Source of the DNA: Helicoverpa zea
Lineage: Eukaryota > Arthropoda > Insecta > Lepidoptera > Noctuidae
Reading direction: 5' to 3'
DNA length: 64,000 nucleotides
NCBI RefSeq assembly: GCF_022581195.2
Contig: NC_061456.1
Coordinates: 13,208,501-13,272,500, forward strand
The notes below the pieces were generated by a model, which saw only the letters and a program-made list of their open reading frames with translations, made no database searches and was not told the DNA's origin. Numbering within the stretch: position 1 is the stretch's first letter; every line of letters starts with the position of its first letter. A program made the position numbers and the translations under genes. This document shows, one piece after another, positions 13,751-24,315 of the stretch.

Positions 13751-16700
13751 TTCATTGCCTTAGCTTTTAAAACCGTAAGAATCCTGCTACAAGTTTCAAC
13801 GGTAACGACAGCTGTTGTTCTATGTGCAAAATTCGATACACGACGCTAAACAAAAAACAATAGTTTAGACAAAAGACTTAACAGCGAAGTTCCTCTGCTA
13901 TAAAAACACAGTTACACGAAGGAACTGTAAAGCTGTGTATACAACGAGAGTGAATTGTCCGTATATCATTAGGCTATATCTTAAGAACACTACGGGGTCG
14001 TGTTGATAATAATAATATGGTATTACTTTAGTCGGTTGGTTGGTTTTGTTTCAGCCGCGATTGCTTTTGAGGGATTTATGGAAACCTGCATATCGAAATT
14101 GAATTGAAGATTTAGTTTCTTGTCAGTACCTATAACTTTACGTTCTTTTTTTTTCATAAAATTATGATATGGTTTTGTCATTTTGGTATTGACGTGTCGC
14201 ATGTCGATGTGTAAAACATTATATAGGATGACATCGATTTTGAAATTCCATATATGTATTTTGAAAAACAGGATACGTTTTATAATGTTATTATGTACAT
14301 TATCTTACTCGTATTACATTCTGATTCTACAGCATTGGCGATGATAGTAGCTTTGCTAGTATAGACACACCTTTACACTAATGTTGTTTTCTCACGAGCA
14401 TTGTGTTTGGTTCAGTGACACGAGGTCGGTATACAATGGCGTTGCGTTACCAACCTAGAATATTGAGCGATTTATAACTAGGGAAAGATGACCTGTTCCG
14501 ATGTTTTTACTGCCTGCAGGAAGTATGGTAAAGTTAGTGAAGAAAGTAGCTGTGAACCTTATTGATGCAGTGGTTGCGATTGTTTAGCATGATATTTTTG
14601 ATTTAACCGGTAGATTGGGCAAAAGTTTTGTTGTGTATAAAAATACTTTGGATATCTGGTAGGTGGAAATAGGACATATTTTGAGCATAATATGTACCCT
14701 AGTACCTAGGCTCATTCTTCGATTTTAGAGCCTGTGCTCACACCCGAATGCATTTAAGGTCCCAGCTTCAATTGTTCTCATTCTGCCCTTTTAGGTCCTG
14801 TGACCCAGAAGGCAACTTTATTCCCATCATCATATACAGCCTCTTAACACCGGGGCGGTAACGTCAATTGCCATCAAACTTGTAACATGCCATGTCGACA
14901 TGTCTAAGTAAAGCATAAGCAACGAACTCATTAGCTCATCTTGTTAAGTAACTCATTTTCTTGACTAACTGGCGATTACACGGAAAACTTGATAGCTACG
15001 TAACCACTATAATTTCCCACATGTTTAGATACAATCTTTGTTGGTAAATGTTCATTAAAAACATTGATGGCTTATCTTGGTTTCTAGGAATGTGTTGAAA
15101 GCGGAATTGACCAGATAGAACTGGAATTAAGGATTTAGTTTCATGGAATTTAGAGGTAAACTAAAATTTTTAGGTAGATCTACGTGACTTGTTATTTGGT
15201 AATCGTATTCAGGACTTGGTACTTAATTCGTAGCCGTTGGGTTTATACCTCCGTTAGGTAGCTTATACAATATATAATATTTAAGCAACTAAAATGTTGT
15301 TGAAAGAATAGCATGTAGTTGTTATTAAGCTTACTACCGACCATGTAAATGGTGGGAATGATACCATAAGAAGATCCCGAAAGTGAGACAACTTAAACCT
15401 ATGTATGTAGAGATACCTAAATGCCTACTAAGTACACGTGAAATAAGAGGCAAGCAGCTTTGACCGGTTCGACTGTAAATATACTTGCTTCTATCTACAT
15501 ATCTTCACGCTTTCATATCCTTATGAAGTGGAGACCACATCGAGTGTAGGCGTTGGGTAGCTAATGTTCTCTCTAGTACGACCAGTCCAACTTGATACTT
15601 ATGTTCACTAAGTGTATTAGACGAGTTAGGGTGCTAATGAATACAACAACATCAGTATGAGATTCTACTAATATGCATAAGGCAACTGATGTCCGTAGTT
15701 TCAATCGTATCTTAAAGAAATATGGATCCTTACGAATGTAGAGAAATTACTTCAGTTCTTTTATGTAAAGGTAGGTAATGCTCTAAAGGGTACTTTGGGA
15801 GGAAAATTAGAAGTTATAGCTTATACGTAAAATGGTTTACTAACTCTTATGAAGTTCATAATGCACGGCTTCTTTGCAGCCATAGATATAGTACACATTT
15901 GCAAACAATGCCAAATCATTGCGCCGAGCATTCAAAGTGGATTCGTACTACTCGTAAATGCCATTCTTCTTTAAATGTCTCTCGCAAGGTCCATTGAAAG
16001 GAAGATCTATTACTATAAGTATTTTTAGTGGATCTAAAGGTAAGTAAAAGTTTAGGTAGTAAAACTTTACAAACGTGGGATTTTACCTTTCTATCCAAGT
16101 AAGTACTTTGATGAAGAAGATCTTTAATGTGGGAAAAGCAGTATAATTATGATTATGGATAACCTATGGGCCATGCGGATGTTAGCGACATAGGCAGGTA
16201 CTACCTATCATTGATTGCATCTAACAGAGATTTTTATGAGAAAATTTTATGTTTAGGTACCTATACAATTATGTGGTACCTGCATTATCTTGGGTCGATT
16301 GGGTTCTTCGGTATTTAGATAAACCTTGATGTCCTCATGAAAAGTTAAAAGATATACCTACCTACTATCCTTCTTACAGCTGGCACAGCTGGCTCTGCAT
16401 GTAATGAAAACTGCGGAAAGTTCGTTCTATTCATACATTTTCCCAAACATAACTACTTTGAGTATCAATTATGTAGACGACATTTTAAACAGTTCTAGTG
16501 ACTCCAACCGACAACTACCTATTTGTAAATGCCTTAGCAATTCCCGTAATTCCAAACAAACAGTACTTGTCTATACCACAGATTGCTAAATAGCTAGTTA
16601 CCTGTACACAGATGGTTTTAAAAGGTTCTCATACAATATTGACATACCAGGAGAGTCTCAGTACAGAATGTCTCCGCGCCACTGACATACAAATAGTACC

Positions 16701-17949
16701 GTTTGAACCACGTTCCCAAAACTTCTGACAAAATTCCATTGACGTGATCAAGTGAACATTTTTGAATAGATTGTTTTGACGTTGAGTAGTTAAAGATCTA
16801 GTTGCGAAGATAGCTCAGGTGAATTATTATTAAAATATACCTAATGTACATTACTTATATTTTTGTTAGTAGAATTTTGTACGTCTAGGTTGGCATGTAA
16901 ATAAGAGTATTCTTGTACAATAAAATTTAATTAATCTTTATTTACGTTTACTATTTAGACTAAAATTAACCCTGCTATGGTTACAAAATGTCAACTCTAT
17001 TATTTAGTAATTTTCTAAACTTAAAAAAAAAACAGATGAAATAAAATATTGCTTAGTAATACCCAAACGTGGTATTTTTTGATCACATCATAATTTTTTA
17101 AGGGGAGTGTAAACTCCCTTAAAACACGGTTTCAAAACATACGGAATAGAATTCATAAGGCTTCACATTCAATAACAATGTACCCGGAAGCCTAAGAATT
17201 TAATGACTAAGGAATTTGTTAGTATTGTCTTATAAACTTGAAAACTGCTGAGTCGCTATATTTTAATAATAGCATGCATAAAATGACATCATAACATTTT
17301 ATTGTTCCTGAATACACGACTGAGCAATTTTATCATTCGTATTTTTATAAAAATCATTCAAAAATAAATAAATCCGTTTCCTAAAGGTCAGAATTCACGA
17401 GATAAATTTTGACCTTGATGACTAACTGACATGTTATGCAAAGAAAGTACAGTGTAAAAACGCCTTATTGCAACATTTCTCACAAATCATCACGTACCTT
17501 TATAAAAACAATTCCTATGAACAGAAATCACTTCACAAAACCACTTAATATTACATAGTTTATTTATAAATAATAAATAACACTAAAGAAACTAAATTCA
17601 CTATAGAAGTCAGTTACTCTGCTAACTTTGATACGTACTGTCAAAAACTTGTACCACCGGTCTATGGTACCGGATTAGCATTGTACCTCTCTCTACCTAA
17701 CATGTAGACTCAAGTTCCATGCCAGAAAGAGATAGTATAAATCTATCAGTGCCGACTGTAGTCTCCGCAGATAGAGCCTTTTTGCACAGGTAAAAGTAAC
17801 GGGGTTTTTCTTAAGATGCGTGAGGTGAGATGCCAGATACGAGGTCAAGTGCGTTAGAGAGAGAAGAAAGGTGTACTAGGTCATGTTGTAAAGGGGTCCG
17901 TTGCATTCAGAGAAGTGTTTTGGTACGAAGGGAACTAGGTATTGCCTAC

Positions 17950-18350
17950 CTACACTAATATTATAAAAAGGAAAAAAAAAAATTGTATGTTTGTTTGTAA
18001 TGGAAAGCTCAGCTGTCATTGAACATCTTTGGCAGTTACGGATAGTCAGAAGTACTGACTTCTGATTACCAGTCTTACTAAGGGGTATGGGCTTGACCAG
18101 GTAACTGGGCTGAGGAGGTAAGATAAGCAGTCGATCCTTGTAAAAGATCCTTGAAAAGGTAGTCAGTTGCATCTGGATAGACTCGAAGCTGACTTGGGGA
18201 CATAGTTGGAGGATTGGGAGATGAAGCTAATGTTTATAATGCATAAACTCAAAAACTACTGGACTGATTTAAAAAAATGACTAAGCTACTTGAAATTTTA
18301 TACCGGTACGGGCAGTAGTCCCCACGGGACGCGGGTGAAACCGCAGGAAA
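17950..18350 (+). repeat. Lepidopteran interspersed repeat, interrupted
   Basis: The outer parts (about 17950-18005 and 18237-18350) read as one unit. It opens CTACACTAATATTATAAA, continues through ATAAACTCAAAAACTACTGGA, and ends with CCGGTACGGGCAGTAGTCC and CGCGGGTGAAACCGC. I recognise this tail from many lepidopteran genomes, probably the 3' end of a retroelement. A second repeat of about 230 bp sits inside it (next entry). Tails of the same type occur near 21240-21320, 27975-28092 and 54080-54190. Confidence 0.6.
18006..18236 (+). repeat. Nested interspersed repeat (GACTGGAAGC/GGATGATG tail family)
   Basis: Contains AGCTCAGCTGTCATTGAACA, then GTCAGAAGTACTGACTTCTG, GGTAACTGGGCTGAGGAGGT, a diverged form of the GTTAGACTGGAAGCCGACCCC word, and a degenerate GGGAGATGA end. 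The order matches a repeat common in Lepidoptera. It interrupts the flanking repeat, so it inserted later. A tail copy of the same family is at 27660-27795. Confidence 0.6.
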
Positions 18351-19024
18351 ACTGCTGGTCCATAAAGGCCATTTTACCTTTTTTGGGCCATTTCGAAGTT
18401 ATCCGTTTGTAACGAAGAGGTGTGTTGGTTTTTACAAACCATTGTCAAAAAAACTGGTCAGTTGTTTGTGTGCTAGTAGATATGCAATGCATGACTAGGT
18501 GTGGTTGCATAGTAAGTATTTATAACAACTTGTCTAGATTATTGCCAGACAGCTAGATTTAATAATAACATTGAGTTTGGTATTTTATAATAGCACACGT
18601 GTTATCACTTGAGAGATACAGTAAATATTCATGTCTTAGCAATATTTTGTGATTGATATTATTTACTGAATATCGCATGTCATCGGGATACAGATTCCTA
18701 TGTAAAATAAAATCAATACTTTTCAGTTACCCGGCAATTTTTTTAATTACTGCAAAAATCAGATTTTTTGAAAATCATGAATAAAAAAATAATTCTGCGA
18801 GGTAAACTAATTATGTTTCAGATATTTAATGTTCTCACATAAAATAAAACAATAGCATCATAACTTGTAAATCTTTTAAAAAATCTGATCCAAAATCTCA
18901 TACCAAGAATCCATTACAACGAGGTGTCAAATAAAATGTGTGAAACGCAGCCATTCTTTATATTAGTTACGAAATAATACGACCAAGGTCTAAGAAGTTG
19001 TAGACCGTAGGTTGAGCAAACTGT

Positions 19025-19100
19025 ATCTTGAGTGTCGTGGTGAGTCGTGTCTCGGTGGTTAAGGTAGACGAGAGTAGGTTCGAAACCTGACTAGTATCAA
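19025..19100 (+). repeat. Decayed tRNA-derived SINE head
   Basis: CTCGGTGGTTAAGG followed about 20 bases later by AGGTTCGAAACCTG resembles the A-box and B-box of a tRNA-derived SINE promoter (the B-box word GGTTCGAAACC is intact). No full cloverleaf can be drawn and no clear 3' tail is visible, so this is a remnant and not a tRNA gene. Confidence 0.45.
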
Positions 19101-19959
19101 AGTGATTTTGAAAAGGAACAATATGAATGTTTATATTGGGGTCAAGTGTGAAGCACTCTCTGAATAACCTTTAAAAACATAAGGATTTCTAAAGTTGCTT
19201 ATAGGTTAGTCCGTTACCCAGACACGGACTAGTCCGTGGTAACAGGACACAAATATAAAACCACGGCGAAAATGAAAAATCATTATCTGCGTAGCGATTT
19301 CCCAATTGCTTAGGTCGGATTCATAGGAACCTAAAAAGTAATCTTTGCTACTTTTAACATCCATGGTCGGCTTCCAGTCTAGCGACATGCAGCTGAGTAC
19401 CAGTGTTTTACATGGAACGGCTGATCTCGTCAACCTAGTAGTTCTTTAAATCTAATACCTCAGTTATGCTGGTGGATGTTAGACTAAAGAGTGTGAAATG
19501 CAATATTAGCTGTTGATACCATAGCGGACAGCGCATTGCCTTGCTAGACAAAAATCTATAAACACATAGTACAGACATCCACCGGTACCTATAACGGAAA
19601 CCATACACAAACGAACATTCCTAGTTTTCAATTCACGAACGCAAACAATTGAACTATACCTGACCACTTGGTTGTTCACATAACTAACGTAATGTTAACT
19701 TTTGCAACAGTTCTGAAGAAACAAGCGACGGTCGAGACCATTGTCTTCAAACGTTGTACAATAATAGGGACTTGTAAAGCATTGTTATGATACTACGGTT
19801 TTGTAAAACTAGGTGACTAATATTTGAGTTTTTTGTTATGAATGGTATGGTGTCTTCCTTTTGAATGGAATAGTAATGGTAATGACTTATAGAATATTAG
19901 ACGCGTCTACCATCTTCATACTCTTTATTCTCATTTTACGCGGTTTCTAAAGACACATT

Positions 19960-20050
19960 TCAATTGATGGCGAGTAAGCTCTGCGTGTTGCGGGTTCGAT
20001 TCCCACACAGGAAAACTAAAATTCTTCCTTATCTGGGTGCACGCAATACA
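19960..20050 (+). repeat. Decayed tRNA-derived SINE head
   Basis: GGCGAGTAAGCTCTGCG, then GCGGGTTCGATTCCCACACAGG, matches the B-box region of lepidopteran tRNA-related SINEs. The A-box side is degenerate and no cloverleaf forms. Confidence 0.45.
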
Positions 20051-21229
20051 GGAGAAACTCCTTGTATGAGGAAGTGCCTAAAATTAAAAACAAAATAGGT
20101 GTTGTCAAAGATTTACTATCTTCGATTACTATCTACTATTTTACGCACGTCGAATCCCTGAAACCTACATTGGTTCTTTATAGTTATAATTTCCTTAAGT
20201 TCGTTTTCTCTATCTACGTTAGGCAGCTGCAAGAAAGCAACTCTTCCACTTACCACGGCTTTAACCTTGAATGTATCCGCTCCATTCATGCTTTAACTGA
20301 TTAATTGACGAAATCGGTGCCACGTGCCACGTAGAGTATTCCGGCAATAGATCGCCGTGAAATTCTGATTGGTCACTGACCTACACAAGCTACCTTCTTC
20401 ACTAATAAAACTAGATTGAGAAGTCAATTTATTTGGCTCAAGAAGTCTGAGACACTTAAAGAGAAAATCCTGAAGATTTTAAGTAAAAGTCTAGGTTCAT
20501 GGTACAACATGCATGCAATTTTTTGTCTACATCAAAATTATGATGTGGCTCAGAACTACACTATCGATCTGCGCAACTGCTAGATCGCTTCAGAGCCTTA
20601 ATTTCCAGAATATAGTTGTAAAAATGACCTCTACATATATAACTTACCAGGTAATTCTTAGTATCCCTGACCTCTAGGAACTGAGTTAAAAAAAACATTC
20701 AGTGTTGAACTGGAAATTGTTGTAAAAGTAAATGATAATGATCTTTTCCTTATTACTTTTCATTATTCTTTCTTAACGATTTGGCATCATCTCATTCTTT
20801 TGTATTAGCCTCCTAATTTGAGTAGATAGTAATGAGTTAACATACAAAACTTTCTTATTATTACTTTTCCAATATGTACAGTCTATTTTCTTTTCACTTT
20901 CTTCATGAGTCAATATTTACGATGATGTTATGATACGGTTAGCTGATTACCTGCGAAAATTTGACATAAATTTTACTCGTGTGAAAGCATGAAGTGTGGA
21001 TGTTGATAGATTTGTGTGTTGTTTGACTGTGTAGTTTTACTAGTTTGTTATTGCTTTTTTTTTGCTATGTTCTTCAATGTAGCCAGAATGCTAAGGCCTA
21101 GGTAACTACTCACAGCGAAGTGTATGAAGTTGGTAAATAAATGGAAGACTTTTTAATTAATACCCTGTAATTACTCAAAAAGTAACTGATTTTGAATATA
21201 CGAGTATGGTTTTAAATATCGTATGGAAA

Positions 21230-21320
21230 AAGTTCGAAGCTATGTTTCATCTTGGTAAGGGAAGTATATAGTTCCCTCGGGATGCTCATGAAACCGCGGG
21301 CTCTTGTATCTAGTAGCGGA
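21230..21320 (+). repeat. Retroelement tail fragment
   Basis: Carries CCTCGGGATGCTCATGAAACCGCGGG, a degenerate version of the CCCACGGGACGCGGGTGAAACCGC tail at 18310-18345. Only the tail is present. Confidence 0.4.
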
Positions 21321-22115
21321 TCAGCTACAAAAATAAAATAAAATTACAAATTATTAAATAAAATAAAATTACAATAAATATTTTCCGTTGGATACTAATA
21401 TAAATGTTGCATTAATACTGCCACTGCCATCTACAGAACTACACACGAACTATGACCGATGCCAGACAGCTGACACAGCTATGCGCGTGAGTGTCCAACA
21501 TACTTTCACTTCACATCTTAGATCCACTGCTTTATAGTTTAGTTCCTCTTTGTACCACTATGTGGCGCTCCGCTATAATTTTCTTATAATATTTCATTCG
21601 CTACAATGTTATTATTTTAATCCAATAACGATGGAACAAAAAGTTTGTCATGTAATAGGAAAGGCCTAGCGAATGGTATAGCTTACACAATCAGATTAAT
21701 TAGGTCAGGACATATCGTATTGAGATTGACAAAATCTTGCTTACTTTCTCTGGGTGTTAACTTTTTGCGTAATAGTCGGGTAAAGAAAACGATAGTACAA
21801 TAATTTAATGATTTATTTACAAACGTTCCCACAAAGTTGAAATCAGTAAGATACATCAATGGGTAGCAAGTCAAGTCGGTGGGACACAGGGAAATATAAT
21901 TCGTATATTTTACAAAGACTACCTATAAATAATGTCGGGACACCTTTTCACACACGGTCGGTTAGCCCCACGCTAAGTTATTAATTAACTTGTGTTATGG
22001 GTGCTAACACAACTGATAAACTACATATAGCTACATATATACATATTTATAAATACATATTGTAACACCCAGACCACTATATTATCAAATATCTCTACTT
22101 TTCTATATAGAATAG

Positions 22116-22121
22116 TTTATT
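22116..22121 (-). other. Polyadenylation signal
   Basis: AATAAA on the minus strand, 23 nt beyond the stop codon at 22144-22146. It supports this exon as a terminal exon. Confidence 0.6.
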
Positions 22122-22143
22122 TTACAATCACAATGATACATCT

Positions 22144-24060
22144 TCAATCTTCACCCTTATTTTTATTATTATCATCACTACTTTCATCATCATCAACATC
22201 ATCATCTTCATTAGACGCTTTTGTATGATTCCTTCTAATTTCCTTATACATTGGAACATAAGTATGTAAACCTGATACAGATTGCTCTAAACGCTTCTTT
22301 CTATTATTCTCATCTAACCACGTGTTAACGTTCTTAGAATTTTGATTAATGCTTCTGTAATGACCATTTATTTGAGGTACATATGTCCAAACTGTTGTGG
22401 TCTCCTCGACTTTCTCCGTACTTTTGTTAACTTCTGTAGTTTCGGTAGTAGTTCTTACATATTCGTTTTTAAGTTTAACAATAAGTGTACTAGGTTCCTC
22501 TTGCATATCAATATGTTCGCCAGAGTTCCTTCGGCTTATTTCTATATTATTTTGGTATTGTGCACTTGATCTTCTCTCTAGTTCTATGTATTCGGTAGGC
22601 ACTTTTGCATCTTGAGCATTAAAATGTAGCACTTCAGTTGGAGCTGGCCAAGAGTATTCAGTTGTCAAATCAAAGAAAGGTATCATGGTTGTAACTTTGG
22701 GTAAAGGAGGTGTTTCAGATTTTAATTCTACAGGTATATAACCTGAACTTCCAACATGGTGATCTTCTATCTGCGATGTTGATAATTCTATGGGAGCTTT
22801 CGTCGTATAAGGATTAGTTTGAGTCGATGGTATCGTATGATGAACTTTTTTCGTTTCGTTTTTCATGTCAGATTTTCCGTCGGGAGTGTAAACTTTAACG
22901 TGGACTATCATTTGCGTGCCAGTTTCAGTTTCCTTATTATCTTTATTAGTACTTTCCTTGACTTTCATTTCCTTTGTTTGTTTATTTATTATATTACTTA
23001 AATACCTGGGCCTTTTATATGGAGTATAAATACGTCTTATTCCAACATGGGATTTTCTTTTGAATTGTATCAAAGGCCGTGATGTAGTAAGGTAAATATT
23101 ATCTAGAGAAGTTGGTGTGGTCGTTGTCTCTTTTTGGACAGGAAATAAATTAAGCATGACGCTGAAAGATTTTGTAGTACTTACAGGTGGAGCTTCTGTA
23201 TGTCTAATGTCATTGGAACTTGATACAAACGGATGACTACCAACATCATTGTTCTCACATTTGTTGCCTAGACAATTCCTCTTGTGGAATGGAATCTGTC
23301 GGAACATTGGATACTTGTTTGTAGTATCTAATAAACTGGGAGTAGGAATTGGAGCAAAGCGCAGAAAATCATCAGCCAACAGATTAACATCTCCAGGACT
23401 TTCTGGTTTGAAATTGAAGAGTGGATCTGCTAGATGGTTTGATTTAACAATCTTTACATTTTCTGAACTTTGTTGCTGTAAATCTGATTTTGTGTCAACG
23501 TCTGCGCTTTTATTTTCAAGCATTGGTTCTATGTATAGGCCAGTAAAGGCTATATGTGTGCTTGTAGGTTTAGAGTGCATATCTCCCGCTTTTGCATTGA
23601 TCGTTGTTTCTAAATATTTTATTATTTGACGTATATTTTTTAATCGTTCTTCGTTTCTGTAACGTTCTATCCAGCTTCTTGATCCATAAGTTTTACTGAA
23701 GGGTAAAGGCGTTGGACTTCTGTATTCAAAGAAGAATGGTCGTGGACTGGTTCTTCTGACAGCGTTCGGCTTGTAAGTTGGTTTTGTTGTTGTTGGTTTA
23801 ATTATAGTCATGTTAAATCTTTTCTTCCTTGGAAAGGGACCAGTTGTTTCTAAGAGTGGGTCGAAGTAGCTACTTTCTTGCAAAGCATTGATGAGTAGGG
23901 GCATACGTTCGTAGTAATCTTGGTCGAGCCCAAAGTAACTTCGGTCGAGTCTATCAGCAAATGGTTGATCGTTTCTGCTTTCGGTTCGATTCATGCCTTT
24001 CCTGTTTTGTACTAAACTCCATTCTACAGCAATCGCGTATTCGTAGATCAGTAGAATTAC
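22144..24060 (-). CDS. Terminal exon of a Thr-rich secreted or membrane-anchored protein (distal copy)
   Basis: A 638-codon terminal exon of unknown function, beginning in phase 0 after a GTGGATTTCAG acceptor. It opens VILLIYEYAIAVEW, a hydrophobic stretch that would complete a signal peptide or anchor started in an upstream exon. Next come a pattern with PLLINALQESSYFDPLLE, a basic site PRKKR, a long Thr/Ser/Pro-rich middle rich in TTT and KPT runs, a WL..N..KKRLEQ helix-like segment, YVPMYKEIRRN, and a very acidic Asp/Asn tail. Its paralogue is directly upstream (24316-26472) with the same order of landmarks. The middle, about 400 residues, looks disordered and possibly O-glycosylated (inference). 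Reading without the intron would give a start MSHEETQ upstream, but the acceptor and the match to the paralogue favour splicing. No known domain is recognised. Confidence 0.75.
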   Translation of the reverse strand, partial: VILLIYEYAIAVEWSLVQNRKGMNRTESRNDQPFADRLDRSYFGLDQDYYERMPLLINALQESSYFDPLLETTGPFPRKKRFNMTIIKPTTTKPTYKPNAVRRTSPRPFFFEYRSPTPLPFSKTYGSRSWIERYRNEERLKNIRQIIKYLETTINAKAGDMHSKPTSTHIAFTGLYIEPMLENKSADVDTKSDLQQQSSENVKIVKSNHLADPLFNFKPESPGDVNLLADDFLRFAPIPTPSLLDTTNKYPMFRQIPFHKRNCLGNKCENNDVGSHPFVSSSNDIRHTEAPPVSTTKSFSVMLNLFPVQKETTTTPTSLDNIYLTTSRPLIQFKRKSHVGIRRIYTPYKRPRYLSNIINKQTKEMKVKESTNKDNKETETGTQMIVHVKVYTPDGKSDMKNETKKVHHTIPSTQTNPYTTKAPIELSTSQIEDHHVGSSGYIPVELKSETPPLPKVTTMIPFFDLTTEYSWPAPTEVLHFNAQDAKVPTEYIELERRSSAQYQNNIEISRRNSGEHIDMQEEPSTLIVKLKNEYVRTTTETTEVNKSTEKVEETTTVWTYVPQINGHYRSINQNSKNVNTWLDENNRKKRLEQSVSGLHTYVPMYKEIRRNHTKASNEDDDVDDDESSDDNNKNKGED

Positions 24061-24286
24061 CTGAAATCCACACAATGTTAGATTAGTGTTTTGTGTTTCT
24101 TCGTGAGACATGAACAAAGTGTTACTACAGAAGAAATACTTTTCTTGACTTTTTTCTTGTACATTAGTTACTGTTAATTTCAATCTCGAACATTCTGATT
24201 GAATAGAAAATCAGGCCGGTTAGTAAGGGATTCATAAACATTTTCAATAAGAACACTAAAGCAGAAAGAAGCTAAAATGACTACTG

Positions 24287-24292
24287 TTTATT
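24287..24292 (-). other. Polyadenylation signal
   Basis: AATAAA on the minus strand, 24 nt beyond the stop codon at 24316-24318. It lies before the acceptor of the next terminal exon at 24060, so each copy of the pair can be terminated on its own. Confidence 0.6.
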
Positions 24293-24315
24293 TCAATAAA
24301 AAAAGTTGTGTAAAA

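Larger units (their letters stand above)
11578..22115. other. Long non-coding stretch upstream of Cad87A
   Basis: I find no gene here on either strand. Open frames are short and lack family signatures. It must contain the untranslated first exon(s) and promoter of Cad87A, because the exon carrying the start codon opens with a splice acceptor, but I could not place them. It also holds the decayed repeats listed separately near 13.6, 18.0, 19.0, 20.0 and 21.2 kb. Confidence 0.6.
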